A stretch of DNA of 64,000 nt from Porphyra umbilicalis (GCA_002049455.2 KV918926.1:101190-165189), one strand, 5' to 3'; positions 9,811-22,350 are shown, counted from the first letter of the stretch. Numbers and translations: made by a program. Notes: generated by a model not told the origin, from the letters alone.

Positions 9811-12800
9811 CTAGGTGTCTCCATGGCTGTCACGTGCTCCTCCTCGCTGGAGCTCGAGAAGTCCTCGCTGGATGACAACTCTCACCTCATCGGCAGGCGC
9901 CCCTGCGTCCGTGCCCACGCCTCTGTCAACGTCCACCCCCTCATTCGAGCTCACACCCGAGGCAACGCCGTCGACGAAACGAGGCCCCTCATCATCGGCC
10001 ATGTCCCCACCATCGCCGGCATCTTCCCCACCGACGCTTGCCCCAATGCCAATCATGTCTTGGCGGTCGTCATCTCCGTCATTATGTCGCACTTGAAGTG
10101 CGACACGTAGAGCCGCTTGTACAGAGGCTTGGCCAAAGACAACCCGTGCGGCATCGTTGCCAAGACCGCCTTGATCCCCGGCGACACCACCGCCTTGGCC
10201 AGCAGCGGCGACGGCAACTTGACCACCTGCAACACCACTGCCCTGGCGGGCGGCGGCGGCGCCAACATGACCCGCCGCGCCGGCACCGCCGTCGCCCGCA
10301 GCCATGCGCTGGGAATCGCTTGCAAGCGCAACAGCAGCAGCGAGTCCTGCAGCGACACCGGCCTGTTGGCATGCGGCTACAGCGGCGGCGTGCCCGGCGC
10401 TACGAGCGGCATCTTGGAGGGACGCATCAACGGCGGCTTGAACCGCTGCGTGCACGGGGCGTTGAGCTTCAGCGCACGCGGCAGAGCTGCCAGCAGCCGT
10501 CTCGACCGCGCGGCGGGCACCGATGGCGCCGACTTGAACAGCGGCTTCACCAGCGGCCATAAATGCGCGCTCGACTGCTGCTTGTCCGACGGCATGGCCA
10601 ACTGCAAGACCCACAGAGTAACCAATGGGTGCAATGGCGGCTAGAACAGCCTCCTCAACAACCGTTGCCGCAGCTCCAACGACAGCATCGGCGACCATAT
10701 CTTGCACAGCTTTGAGGGCGCCGCGACCCACTTCAGGAGCTCCAGCTTGTCCAGCCGCCGAGTCATTGGCGTTATCTGCAGCGGCAGCACCTCCTGCTAC
10801 AACGCCAACACCTTCGGCCGCTCCGTTGGCGGCGGCGGCGCCGTCGTCATTGTTTGTATGCGTTGCGTCGTTGGCAGCTCCATCAGGCACGACAGCAGCG
10901 GCGGCGTCAGCTTCTTGTTGTCGGCCGTGAGTGCAGGTGCAGCTACGGCGGTCGCAGTACGACTGGACGTGCTCATGGAAGATGGCGCACATACGCCGAT
11001 GGTTTGTTACTTTGCCCAGCGACTTGCTCATCTTGACGCGCAGGTTGATCATTGCGCCCAGGAGTCGCATTTGCACGATGAAGTGATCTTGACGTAGATG
11101 CACCAAGTGCGTCTTGAAGGCCTTGTTGAGTGAGTGCCGACTTTCGGCGCATGCGGTCCGATGCCGCACCGACCGCGACGGGTAGGCGTCGGCGTCAAAC
11201 ACCGGGGAGCACTTGTGCTGCTTCTTCTGGTGGTGCGCCCGATCCACACTGCATGCCGCATCCGACCGGTTGACAAGCCATGGCACGCGCCGCGACGCAT
11301 TGCGGGCCAGTTGACACGCTGTATCAAAGTAGATGACCGACGGTAGAAGGGTGAAGCGCTGGGCGATCGATGCCAGCACGTGCGCCGGGCTCTCAGCGCG
11401 GTCGAGGAAATCGTATCCAATGAGCAAGCCGCAGGGACAAAAGAAGGTCTCGATACCCGGCATGAACGTCTCCGAGTGGAGGAAGCTGTGGCGGCAATCG
11501 TCCGCGCCGAGCTCCTTGCTCAAAACCGCCTGCAGTCTCTCCCGGTCGGCGCTGGCCTTGGCCGCTCGCGCCGCGTTGACGGCGTCCGCCTTGCCGTCGG
11601 TGATGAACGGGCGGACAGGCACCAAGTCGGGCCACACGTGGCCGCTGCGCACCTCCATGGCTTGTGCGACGGCGCGGGCGCGAGAGTGCACGCTGGGCGC
11701 CAGCAACGGATTGGACGGCACGATGTCGGGGCGAGAGGCGAGCCACGCCTTGTACTTGTCGGGTGACGTCACCTTCCACTGCGCCTCAAACGCCTTGGCG
11801 CCGTCGGACGCTTGCCACCACCAGAGAGTCTCCCAGTAGGCGTCGACGCCGCACGTGAAGAGCAGCAGCTCCCCTATCGCCCGGGTCGTCAGCGGGTTGA
11901 CCTCATCGGCCTCTCCAATCAGCCGGAGAAAAGGCCACACGACCCCTACGGACTTGACGGCCTTGGCGTTGGGGCGCCACTCCGGGACCGGCTTGCCAAG
12001 CACAAGCTGCTTGGCGAGCCGCTGGATGCGCTTCTTGTGCAGGCCGGCAAAGGCGCCGAGCACCGGCTCCGCGACAAAGGTCGTCAAGAAGCGCCGCACG
12101 ACGCGCCACTGATATGCCAGCCACCCCTTGTCGGCCATGCCGCCGAACGCGTCGGTCACCTGCCGGCTGAGACAGACCTTGGGGCCGACGGGGGCGGCGG
12201 CGCCTGCAGCAGCACCACCAGGTACCGCAGCCGCACCACCTTGGACACCGTCAGCGACACCTTCTGCTGCAGCGTTGGACATCGGCACGTCGCCGCCACC
12301 AGGGTTGAAACCACCGGCATGAGCGCCGACAGCCGGCACAACATTGGCACCTTGATCTGTGCCTGCCGCCTCGGCGTTGTCGTCTGCACCCGCCGCGGCC
12401 CCTGCCACCACCGGCAACTCGTGCGCCTGCTCGTTGGTGTAGAAAGAACAGAAGAGGAAGGCTGCAGCGCACATGACGGCGCGCGGGGAGCTGTGCTGCT
12501 CCTTAACCGTGTGCGCCACTGAAACTGAGAGCAGCTCCTCCCCCAGTCTCGACAACGTGGCGTGCTCATCTTTGGTGAGCCACACCACAGCACCGCGGTC
12601 TGCCGACAAGCGCTTGCGCACAGCCCCCCGGATGGCAGCAACCGGCACACACGACCCGTGGTTGGTGTCCATTGGAACAACACGAACGTCCTCCGTCACG
12701 CGGATGAGCGGCTGCGACTGATTGCGAAGGATAGAGAGCACCTCCCCGTCAGCAACGATGGCGACATACGGCCGGTCGCCGAGCACCTTGCACTTGTCGC

Positions 12801-14498
12801 AGCGGAAGAGGACTGCCGGCACGAGGAGGGTACGCGCGTACCGATGAGCCGCCGCGATGAGCGTCTGGCGGGCCAAGCCAGAGGGTGCTCCGGAGAGCGA
12901 GTCGGTGGCCTCCAAAAGAAAACAGAGAACCGAGGCGGCCGACGAGAGCGTACTGTGCCGGTGAGGACCACCTGCGACATGACGTCCATGAACGTGCGCG
13001 TGAAGACCGTCTTGGACGTCGACGCGAAGAGCGCCTCGTGCGCCTTGTCGTACGGGACCTCCTTGCCGCACGAGCAGACCCACTGACGCAGAGCGACGGA
13101 GATCCGGCCGCGGAGCGTGTGCAAGACCGCGCCGGTGTTCTTGACGCCCACACCATTGTACGCGGCACCGCAGGCGAAGCAATGCACCTCGCAAAGCACC
13201 TCGGGTTGGAACGACGGGCTGCCGCCAGACCGACCGGCCGCCGCCAGCGTGTCAAACAGCAAACAGTCATCCACCTCCCCCTCACACGGGAGCAAGTTTG
13301 CGGAGTTGCGCCATCGCGTTTCGTCGGAGAAGGCCGCGTCGGCGGCCCCTTGCTGACTGGGCGACAGGGGCGCCATTGACGCCGCTCTGGCGGGTAGGAG
13401 CACGTCATGGAGCCCGTCAGGTAGCGCGTTGCCCCCCATCCCATCGGCCAATGTCGCGGCGACGCGCAGCTCGGTGCTCCATCTGGAAGCAGCAGACGCG
13501 TGCGGGCACCACCAATGGTGCTTGGCGCAGCTCACCTGCGTGCAGGCGGCGCGCAGCTGCGTCCGCTTGTTGCTTCTGCTCTTCTTGCCGAGCCGCCGCC
13601 GCACCGTCACGGCCGCCCATGCCCCCTGGTCCAGTACGGCAAAGACGGCCATCTTGGTCGCCGTCTTGGTCGCCAAGTAGACCGCGCACTCGTTCGACGG
13701 CTCCACAGCGGCGTTGTTGAGCACCGGGTATGCGTCTATCAGCCCCAAGTCGTCGGCTACTCCAACCGCGAGCGCAAGCTCGTCGAATGATGCCTTCAGC
13801 GCCCGAGCGTGGCTGCACGTGGAGGAGGTGCCTACGAACGACCGCACCTCGATCGACTCGGCGCCGCCGTGGCCTCCGCAGGTGCAGAGGTAGATCACGG
13901 CGCCATGCACACTAGTGCACCATGTCACGTAGGCCCGCTCCCCTTCCGAAAAAGCGACCGCCGCACCCCCGGCGACACACGCAACGCGGAGCAGCATGCC
14001 CCCGTCCAGCATCGTCCTCGTCTCGCCGGTCCATACCGCTGCGAGCTCCCGCACCATGCGGTCCTTGTACAAGTCGATAAGGCCGAGGACGCGAGCGCTC
14101 ATGTCACGCGTGTCCGCGTCCGACCCGGCTGACGACGTCCCGTCATGGGCCGTGCCGAAAGCGTCAAACGGAGCGGCAGGGGGAGGCGGAGAGCTCGACG
14201 ACCCGTCCGCCGCGGCACGAGTGCCGGGTACTCGGCGGCGAGCCACTGCCGGAGCGCCCGCCGCAGGGAGGTTGGGGCGTGGGCGCACACGCCGGTGACG
14301 CTCCCTTGAGGGTCGAGAGGCCCTCTCTGGCGGCAGCGGCACCTCCAGCAGGGCGGCTTGTAGGCCGGGCGGCACGATGTATGGGGCGGCCAGGGCGACG
14401 CGACGCAAAGCCAAATGGGGTACATGTGGGTCCCCGCCGGCCACGGGCGGTGCTCCTCCGCCAAAGGGACTTGCGGCGTCATCCCCACCCCCGTCCAT
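9811..14498 (-). CDS. KDZ-like transposase with Cys-rich N-terminal region (one frame break)
   Basis: The reading frame starts at ATG 14,498 and runs to about 12,950, where it shifts by one base and continues to 9811, about 1,560 residues in all. The N-terminal half has a Cys-rich SWIM/CxC-like module (CTCGG; later CFACGA and CSCGK). The core, around 11,100-11,500, has the layout of KDZ transposases: a CPCGLLIGYDF segment, a PSVIYFDTACQL motif carrying a catalytic-type Asp, VDRAHHQKKQHKCSP, and TACAESRHSLNKAF followed by a QDHFIVQMRLL helix carrying the probable Glu. The C-terminal 350 residues are Ala/Gly-rich and end in an acidic tail. It would cut and join the element's terminal repeats. 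The shift lies outside any homopolymer, so the copy may be inactive; a sequencing error is the alternative. Confidence 0.75.
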
Positions 14499-17400
14499 AG
14501 CGCTCAATCAGTAGCGCATGTCGCACAGGAGGGGGAGCGGGTATCCGCCAAAAGAACGTGGGTGGGAGGGGGGATCAAAAACAGGTGCAAGTGAGGGGGA
14601 GGGACCCAGAAAAGCAAACACGTCGATTCCTACCCACAGACGGCAGGAGCAGGGTTGGGTCAAGCACGAAGACAAGCGCGCAGAGTCGCATCAATGACAG
14701 GAAGCACGGGGCGTGGGGGACAGTGACGCGTCGGCCGCGCACAGCGTCGAGGGGGCCGACGGCGAGTGACAGCGGGTGGAACGTGGGCGGGAAACCACCA
14801 GATCGTTGGCCCCTGCGTGGGTCAGAAACGGCCCTGAGCGTCGTCCACTGGACCTCGTTGAGATTGGAATGCGGCCGATGAAAGCTAACAAAAACGTTCT
14901 TTTGAGCATCTCCCGAAATCTCCGGGCCGGTCAAATCCACTGTATCAGGTGTCTTAAGTCTGACGGGCAGCCGTCAGTAGTACGCGTAGTAGGACAACAG
15001 CGCCGCCTGCTGCTTGAAAAGATGGAAACAGTGCCGTAGGGAGCACGCGCCATGGGCACTGGCGCGGGACAGTGTGGTCACTCCACACAGGTGGTCGTTG
15101 AAAAGTAGAGTCCCAACAGCCCTGCTACCGGACCGCTTCAAACTAGCCTTCATTGGTGAAGAGTCAACACAGAGTACTGGATGATAGATCGGAAAGCGCG
15201 CCACCGCTGACACGTCGGGTTTGGTAGGGCACACAGTGTTGGACTGTTGATACGATGCCATGCACATGTGCCGAAGAGTAAGTCAGTTTGGAGGCATGAA
15301 AGGCACTGCGCCGTTGCCGGTCTGGGTTTTAACCTGATGCGCGAAGGTTGGTACGACGTGACATTCACGTGGGAATCACTCTAGAGTCAGCAGCCCTCGG
15401 AGGTGATCCAACAGACGCCAGTTGTGGCATGGGACGGTAGGTTCATGTTACCCAGTCTGCACCATGTGCGCATTGCTGGTGGCCATCCCAGTGGAGCAGA
15501 ACTCAGACAGACACTTCTACTGAGTACAAAATCTTTTGTGTTGCAGGCTTCGTCATGAATGGGATGGGCTCTAAGGTGGTGGCTCTCTTATATCGTATCA
15601 GCTCATTGATGTGAAGAACAGGGCACTTGTCCCTTTCGTGCCTAGATTCCAACGACGCCAATCAAGACATCCGAGTAGAGTTTTATAGGATTGTGACCTA
15701 CGGCGTCATATTTCAGCCACCGTATGTACTCAGCATCACGAGCAATGCTAGGACGAAGCGGCCGAGGAAGTGTAGGTTTATCAAGCTGCGCACGGGATCC
15801 TGTTCGCGATACAGTTGAAAGCAAGCAAAAGCCTACTTCATCCCTGACAACGTGGTGAGTACACTTTGTGTACAGCACGGCACCACGAGCAAGAAGCTCC
15901 CGCATACACTTGGTATCGGACGTAGCGCTCACGGGGACATGAAGAGCCCACCTGTCCAATACCGCCAGGAGTCAGCCGCCGCGTCCGACGCATGCACAGC
16001 GGTAGGTGACTGCCTGATATCGTACCCCAGATGTCGGATGTCTGGGGGGCAGAGAGCAGCACAGAAAGATGCAGGCCGACCAGAAGCCTGTCTGTGGTCC
16101 TGTATCGACGGCGGGCACGACCAGGATGGTCGGCGCCACCAGTATCCCGTCGGGGAATCTTTGTGACGGCAGCGCACGTACACGGGATCTCGGACCTGTG
16201 ATGCACGCAACGCTTGTGCTCCAGTATCACCGGGGGGCTGTGCCCACGCCACGGCTGTGTTGCCGTCCATCAGACGCGTTGTTGGTAGGTGGCGCTGGTC
16301 GTAGGGCGAGGCGCGGCGCGCCGGCGCCGCTACCCGTGCTGCGCGGTTGTGCTCCACCCTTGCATGGCGATGCGGCAGGGGGGGGCGCGTGCGCTGCCGC
16401 TCGCTGTAGTCGTCGGGGGGATGACAATGACAATCACAAGCAGCATCGTATCGTCGCGCCGATTCGATGTGCTGCCCAATGAAAATCCGCTGGATGGTAC
16501 GCCATTGACTATCAGCCTCTGATATGAAGGAGTAAGGCTCATCCACCACCCACTGAACTGAAGGACTCAGGCTTATCCGCCTCCATGTCACGTGACCATT
16601 TGTCCATTCCGCATGCTTCCGGGCTTTCAGCTGTCCCGACAGCCGGCCCCCAAATCAATGCATTTGAAGCGGTTCGGACAAGCGGCAAGAACGTCACGAG
16701 ACTCGCCTAACGGCTCGGCGACTAAAGCGCGCGCGCGCCCTTCACACGAGCCGAGCGCTCAACCCGACTTCGCCGCTCTCCCCAGTCAATCCACCACTCC
16801 CGCCTCGCCTGCCCTACCATTCTGCGCACAGGACGCGCACACACCTGGCCCCTGCCATCTGTCCTTACCGCCCACGGCACTCTGCCCATGGCCCCGCCTA
16901 GTCGGGCACGCTCGCGGGCGGTTTCGCCACCCGCAATGCAGTTCCCGCCCACTGCGCCCCACTAACCGGAGCCTGCTGGCCGCCGACCCGCGCGCTGCAC
17001 GCGAGCGCGTGTGGTGGCGGCATCACCCAACGTTTCCAGACATGGGCGGCGCGATGGGGATTTGAATATAACCCTGCCAGGGCTGGTTGTGGGCAGCTGG
17101 GAGCAATTGCCGTGGCCGCAGCCAGCCGCCATCGGTAGTGTTTTTCCCTTTTCTTAAGTCTCATTGCATCTACATCGTTTCCGTGGTACGGTCTGGTGAC
17201 ACGCCCTCCGAACCTTTGGCCTCAAGAGTATGAGGCTGCAGATGCAGATACTTGTACCCTCAGTATCACGTGCCAAGCAGCGCTCATCGTGTGCCATTCT
17301 CTTTGCTAGCCACTACCTGTCATCTAGCCGACGACTCTGCCTACTCAGGACCCAAAACCGCAGCGCCCGCGCCGCCCGCCGGGTCATCCCCCCCCTCCAT

Positions 17401-17921
17401 ACACGCACCCACACCTGCATGGATTTATTGACCCCCACTGTCGATGGCCTCGGCCAGGAGCCCCGCCCACAACCCGGCCAAAAGCCTCCTCCAGGACGTC
17501 AGCGGCTCCCTGAAGACCGTCTCCCTGTGGTCGCCGTCGCCGCCGCCACCCGCCATGTCGCCGGCGATGGCGGCGGCGGCAGCAAGCGCAACGACAAGTG
17601 GGGCGGAAACAGTGTGAGCGACCCCCGACTCGCCGTCCACACCGCCCACGACCTCCCCCTTCCGACGCAACATGAAATATGCCACACAGCGCCGCGGTTT
17701 GGGCTTGGAAACGCACAAGGTAGGACAAACGGTTCACTAGACTTTCATACGCGATAACTTACTGACCAGTATGTCAAGGACTACGAATGAGGCACAAGAG
17801 ACACAAAGCGAAGGAGAAGCACGAGAGGCCTACAACGGTCCCTGAGACAGTCGCCCAGAGGCTCGGCCGCACACGTAAGGCCAATATCAACAGCGAGAAA
17901 AACGTACACCAGCACGTGTTC
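14499..17921. other. Element interior, no gene supported
   Basis: This 3.4-kb stretch between the two minus-strand genes has mixed composition. One short minus-strand frame (about 17,425-17,718) encodes an Ala-rich segment followed by a plausible RRLLAGLWAGLLAEA helix, but it matches nothing known. It probably includes the transposase promoter near 14,500-14,700, though I cannot point to a TATA box. Confidence 0.35.
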
Positions 17922-20881
17922 TCACCTACGAGTAGGTAGGCTGGCGGCCCCCAGCTGCACAGCGGCGTTGAGGCCGGCCCCGGTCGGAGTGCGACGAGTG
18001 CGCTTGTCAGGGGCGGTCACAGTGGACGGAGCCGCCGCCCGCTTGCTCCTCCCACGGGTGGCGCGTGGGGCCTTGGCGGCCGCATCAGCGGCGGCGGCAC
18101 GAGATGCAGCGCGTGCGCTTAGAGCTGCTAGTACCCCATCCGACGCAACGCCGCTGCTTGCTGCCGCCGGCGCCGGCGACGCAGACGCCGTAACGGCCGG
18201 CCGAGGCGCAATCGTGATGGCCGCTTCCAAGGGAGGCACTTCAGAGACAGGCGCTCCCACCGACGCAGCAGATGGGACACTCACCGCTGTTGCGGCAGCA
18301 ACGACAGCTGCGGACTCGACAGCCTCGGCGGCGTCGAGGGCGGCGGACGCCCTTTGCACAGCAGCGGCCGCCTCCTCCTGCGCCAGGTTGTCTTGACCCA
18401 GCTGCACGACTTCCGCTCGGAAGCGGCAGTGACGCATCGTTGCGTGCACCGAGGGCTCCTTGTCTCACAAAAGGAGCATCGCCGCGACCGCCTCGTCTTG
18501 CGTACAGGTCGCCTTGTTGGCAGGGATCCCAAACAGGGTTACCAGCTTAGCGCCCGTCGCGCCGTTGTCCCGCGACCGCGCCGTCACCGAAAGCAGCCGG
18601 CGGTCGACGAGCACGCCGATTGGCCACCGCCCCCCAGGCAGCCCATCGTTGGGGAAGACGGCTGCTGGCAGCTTGTGCGGCCACCATCGCGCGGTGCACT
18701 CGGTCACGTAGCGAGGAAGCGTCTGCACCCGCCCTGTCAGGTGGGCGACGGCCGCCCAGAGAGTGAGGCGGACGAGCAGCGCCGTCGTGTGGTTGACGAC
18801 CATCAGCGTCTCCATGAAGCTGCACGCCTTCTCGGAGGGCTGGTACGGTGGTGGGGGGTCCGCCGACTCGAGGGTGAAGGGCAGTCGGACCCAGTCCTCA
18901 GAGCCAGACGAGTCGCTCTCCGAGTTCAGCTTGTCGATTGACAAGCCCGCCGCGGTGCGCGACATGCGGCACGCCATGCGCTGGATACGCAGCGGCGCCT
19001 GAAGGTCAGCATCCACCGCTGAGGTAATGATATCCAGGTAGTCCTTCGTCGTCATGCCCTCCGGCAGCACCCCGTCGATAATCGAGTCGTCATCCACCAG
19101 GCGGGCAGGCTCGCCGCCGATCGGCAGCGTGATGCCACGCAGGCTGTCTCGTCCCCGGATGAATTGGTGCACTTGAGACATAACGCGTAGCAATTCCGAG
19201 TCAACCGGCTGCCCGGCGCCATAGATTTTTGCCCATGCGACGCTGCCGGCCGGGTCTACCCCAGACCTGTGGACAAGCAGTCGCATCTCGGGGTTGATCT
19301 TCTAGATAGTGCTGGCCAGCGGGAGAGCCTGTGGAGCGCAGGATTCTGGCTGCCCCGCGCCGCACGCGACCGGGCACGGACGCGAGTGTGCTCGGCGAGG
19401 CTGAAGCGCGCACCCAGAGGCGGGTCCTCCGACACGTCATGCACAAACGCCGCCCCGCGATCCGCCGGCGTAGCTGGGGCAGCGGTGGCCGGAATCACCG
19501 GCGTGACAGGCACGGTAGCCATGGAGGCAGGCGCCGAGCCGCCCGAGGCGGCCGCTGTCGTCGCCATCGCCACCGGTGCGGCAGGCATTGGGGCTCGCAC
19601 AGCGTCATCGGAAGCGCCTGCACCGACGACGGGGACTGCAGGGCGGGCAGCGGGACGGGGAGGCGCGATGGTCGTGGCCACCACCGTGGCAACCGCCCCG
19701 ACAACAGGCGCGGCAGGGCGGGGAGCGGGGAGGGGGGCAGCCACGGCTGCCGTCACAGCCGGGGCAACCGCAGCGACGACGAGGACAGCAGGGCGAGCAG
19801 CGGGGCGGGGAGGCGCGATGGTCGTGGCCATCACCGTGGAAGCCGCCCCGACGACGGGCGCGGCAGGGCGAGGAGCGAGGAGAGGGGCAGCCACGGCGGC
19901 CGTCACAGCCGGGGCAAACGCAGCGACGACAGGAACAGCAGGGCGAGCAGTAGGGCGGGGAGGGGCGATGGTCGTGGCCATCACCGTGGCAACTGCCCCG
20001 ACGACGGGCGCGGCAGAGCGGGGAGCGAGGATGGGGGCAGCCATGGCGGCTGTCACAGCCGGGGCAACCGCAGCGACGACGGGGACAGCAGGGCGAGCAG
20101 CAGGGCGGGGAGGCGCGATGGTCGTGGCCACCACCGGGGCAACCGCCCCGATGACGGGCGCGGCGGGGCGAGGAGCGAGGAGGGGGGCAGCCACGGCGGC
20201 CGGCACCGCCGGCGCAACCGCAGCGACGACCGGTACTGCAAGGCGAGCAGCGGGTTGGGGAGGCGCGACGGGCATGGACACTACCGGGGCTCCCGCATTG
20301 ACGACGAGCGCGGCAGGACGAGCAGCGAAGCGGAGGGGAGCGACGGCGGAGGGCACCGCCGGGGCAACCGCAGCGACGACGGGGACTGCAGGGCGAGCAG
20401 CGGGGCGGAAAGGCGCGACGGTTGAGGCCACCGTTGGGGCAACGACACGAACGACAGGGGTGGTAGGGCGAGGAGCGAGGCGGGGGGGAGCGACGGCGGC
20501 GGGTACGGCCGGGGCGACGACACGAACGACGGGGGTGGTAGGGCGAGGGGCGAGCCGGGGGGGAGCGACGGCGGCGGGTACGGCCGGGGCGACGACACGA
20601 ACGACGGGGGTGGTTGGGCGAGAAGCGCGGCGGACGGGAGCGACGGCGGCGGGTACGGCCGGAGCGACGACACGAAGGACGGGGTTGATAGGGCGAGTGG
20701 CGAGGCGGGGGGGAGCGACGGCGGCGGACACGGCCGGGGCGACGACACGTACGACGGGGGTGGTAGGGCGTGGGGCGATGCGGAAGGCAGCGACGGCGGC
20801 GGGCACCGCCGGGGAGACGACACGTACGGCGGGAGCGCCTGGGCGCCGAGAGTCGTTGGTAGGTGCTTCCGCCGGACCCAT
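17922..20881 (-). CDS. Unrecognised repeat-containing protein inside the KDZ-like element
   Basis: It starts at ATG 20,881 (MGPAEAPTND). The first 500 residues are Pro/Ala/Val-rich repeats of 25 residues, mostly alternating as 50-residue pairs. A non-repetitive middle part (from about 19,300 to 18,465) follows in another frame, beginning near INPEMRLLVHRSG and including WAKIYGAGQPVDSELL and DSSGSEDWVRLPF. An Ala-rich C-terminal part with basic clusters (17,922 to about 18,430) lies in a third frame. Both frame changes can be explained by short introns: an AG acceptor in CTATCTAG near 19,302 and a GTGAGA donor near 18,468. I recognise no domain. Shared strand and location suggest an accessory gene of the element; a host gene trapped between the repeats is possible. 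Confidence 0.5.
19590..20850. repeat. Coding minisatellite, 150-bp and 75-bp periods
   Basis: The landmark AGGCGCGATGGTCGTGGCCA recurs at 19,661, 19,811, 19,961 (one substitution) and 20,111, with a diverged copy at 20,261: an exact 150-base period. From about 20,430 to 20,830 the period falls to 75 bases (landmark CACGAACGACGGGGGTGGT at 20,521 and 20,596). Both are multiples of three, so the frame of the enclosing gene is kept. Confidence 0.85.
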
Positions 20882-21299
20882 TATCCAGGGCAAGGGGGGC
20901 GTCGACAACACGTGATACGGGAGAGGGAGGAGAGGGGACAGAGAGGAGAAAGAAAACCGAGGCAAAGGTGGAGAGGGAGTAGAGGAGGGGCCGAGAAAGG
21001 AAAAGGCTCAGGGCAATGTGTCAGGTGCTGATGGCCGAAGTGGTGGCTCCGGAAGGCAGGCTCGAGGGGCTCTAAAAAGGGGCCGCCGCAACAGCGAACG
21101 CCAGCCACCATTGATGCGAGTGCCCGCAAGAAAGCATGCAGCGCCGACGCCGCATCCACTGCGAGCACCAGGTTCCAACCATCGACGATGAGCACCACAA
21201 CAGGAATACAATAGCACCCCGTGCGGCACGAAACGGCCAGGGGGCGCGCATGATAGCCCAACCGCATGGCGGCCGCCGCAGCACCAAAAAGCGCGCCCA

Positions 21300-22030
21300 A
21301 AATTGAGCCCACAACCCCCCTCCCCCAGACCGCCGCCGAGGCCCCCCTTCGACACGGCGCGCGCCAGCGCCAAAAACCCGCGCCCGCAGCAGCCCGCAGC
21401 GGCCCACCCAGAGACCCCAGAAGCGCCGCCTAGCGTCGGCGGCGCCAAAAAGAGCGCCTGCAGCCCCCCCCCAGGCCGGCCCCGAGCCCCCCTTCCCACG
21501 CGGCGCGCGCCAGCGCCAAAATCCGGCGCCCGCAGCAGCCCACAGCGGCCCACCCAGGGCCCCCGGAAGCGCCGCCCAGCGGCAGCGGCGCCAAAAAGCG
21601 CGCCCGCAGCCCCCCCACCAGGCCGGCCCCGCCCCCCCCCCCCACGCGGCGCGCGCCAGCGCCAAAATCCGGCGCCCGCAGCAGCCCGCAGCGGCCCACC
21701 CAGGGCCCCCGGAAGCGCCGCCCAGAGGCGGCGGCGCCAAAAAGCGCGCCCGCTGCCCCCCCCCAGGCCGGCCCCGAGCCCCCCCGCCACGCGGCGCGCG
21801 CCAGCGCCAAAAACCGGCGCCCGCAGCAGCCCGCAGCGGCGCATTCAGGGCCCCGGAAGCGCCGCCCAGCGGCGGCGGGGCCAAAAAGCGCGCCCGCAGC
21901 ACCCCCAGCAGGCCGCCCCCGAGCCCCCCCCCGCACGCAGCGCGCGCCAGCGCCAAAAACCGGCGCCCGCACCGGCCCCCAGTGGCCCACCATGGGCCCC
22001 CGTGGGGGCGCCGGAAGCGCCGCCGTGAGC
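21300..22030. repeat. 145-bp GC-rich tandem array (about five copies)
   Basis: The landmark CGGCGCGCGCCAGCGCC starts at about 21,354, 21,498, 21,644, 21,789 and (one change) 21,932, a period of 143-146 bases. Units differ by small indels in C runs. The varying length means no frame is kept, so the long open frames here are not convincing genes. The array ends about 300 bases from the right terminal repeat. Confidence 0.8.
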
Positions 22031-22291
22031 TGGGGCACAACGGGGACGCGGCGAGGGTGCCGAATACGACGCTCTGGGGTGCTGCGCATCCGGTCAGATC
22101 GACAGCAGCGGACGAGCGCAGGGGTCCTGGATCCTGGTTGTCAGTTTGAACGATCGGCCAGGGCGTGGCCGAGCGCGATCCAGCGGCCGCTCGGCCGCCT
22201 GATCACGCGCGCATGCCATTGGACGAGCATGAGTTTGCTTGGAGCGCACGGGGACGTGCAGTTACACCCTCGCCTGTGGTGCGTTCTTCGG

Positions 22292-22322
22292 CCCGGTTAT
22301 ATCCACTGTGGATATAACCGGG
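22292..22322. repeat. Perfect 31-bp palindrome next to right TIR
   Basis: Fifteen-base arms (CCCGGTTATATCCAC and its complement) flank a single T. Each arm contains the GGTTATATCC also found at the inner end of the left TIR. It is a candidate binding site for the transposase. Confidence 0.75.
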
Positions 22323-22324
22323 AC

Positions 22325-22350
22325 GGATTTAACCGAATAATGACTGTACC
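22325..22350 (-). repeat. Right terminal inverted repeat
   Basis: Its reverse complement begins GGTACAGTCATTATTCGG and equals the left copy at 25 of 26 positions. Confidence 0.7.

Larger units (their letters stand above)
8777..22350. mobile_element. Candidate 13.6-kb KDZ-type DNA transposon bounded by 26-bp TIRs
   Basis: The 26 bases at 8777-8802 equal the reverse complement of 22,325-22,350 with one mismatch. The interval contains a KDZ-like transposase (9811-14498, minus), a second unrecognised gene (17,922-20,881, minus), a 145-bp tandem array near the right end, and a perfect palindrome just inside the right end that repeats the subterminal CGGTTATATCCA motif of the left end. KDZ elements (Kyakuja-Dileera-Zisupton) are known to be long and to carry extra genes. 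I see no clear target-site duplication in the bases directly outside, so the exact ends are unproven. Confidence 0.65.

Noticed and set aside
19269-20915. 548-codon repetitive open frame on the plus strand
   Set aside because: The 150/75-bp repeats keep all frames open; the minus frame continues into non-repetitive protein-like sequence, the plus frame does not.
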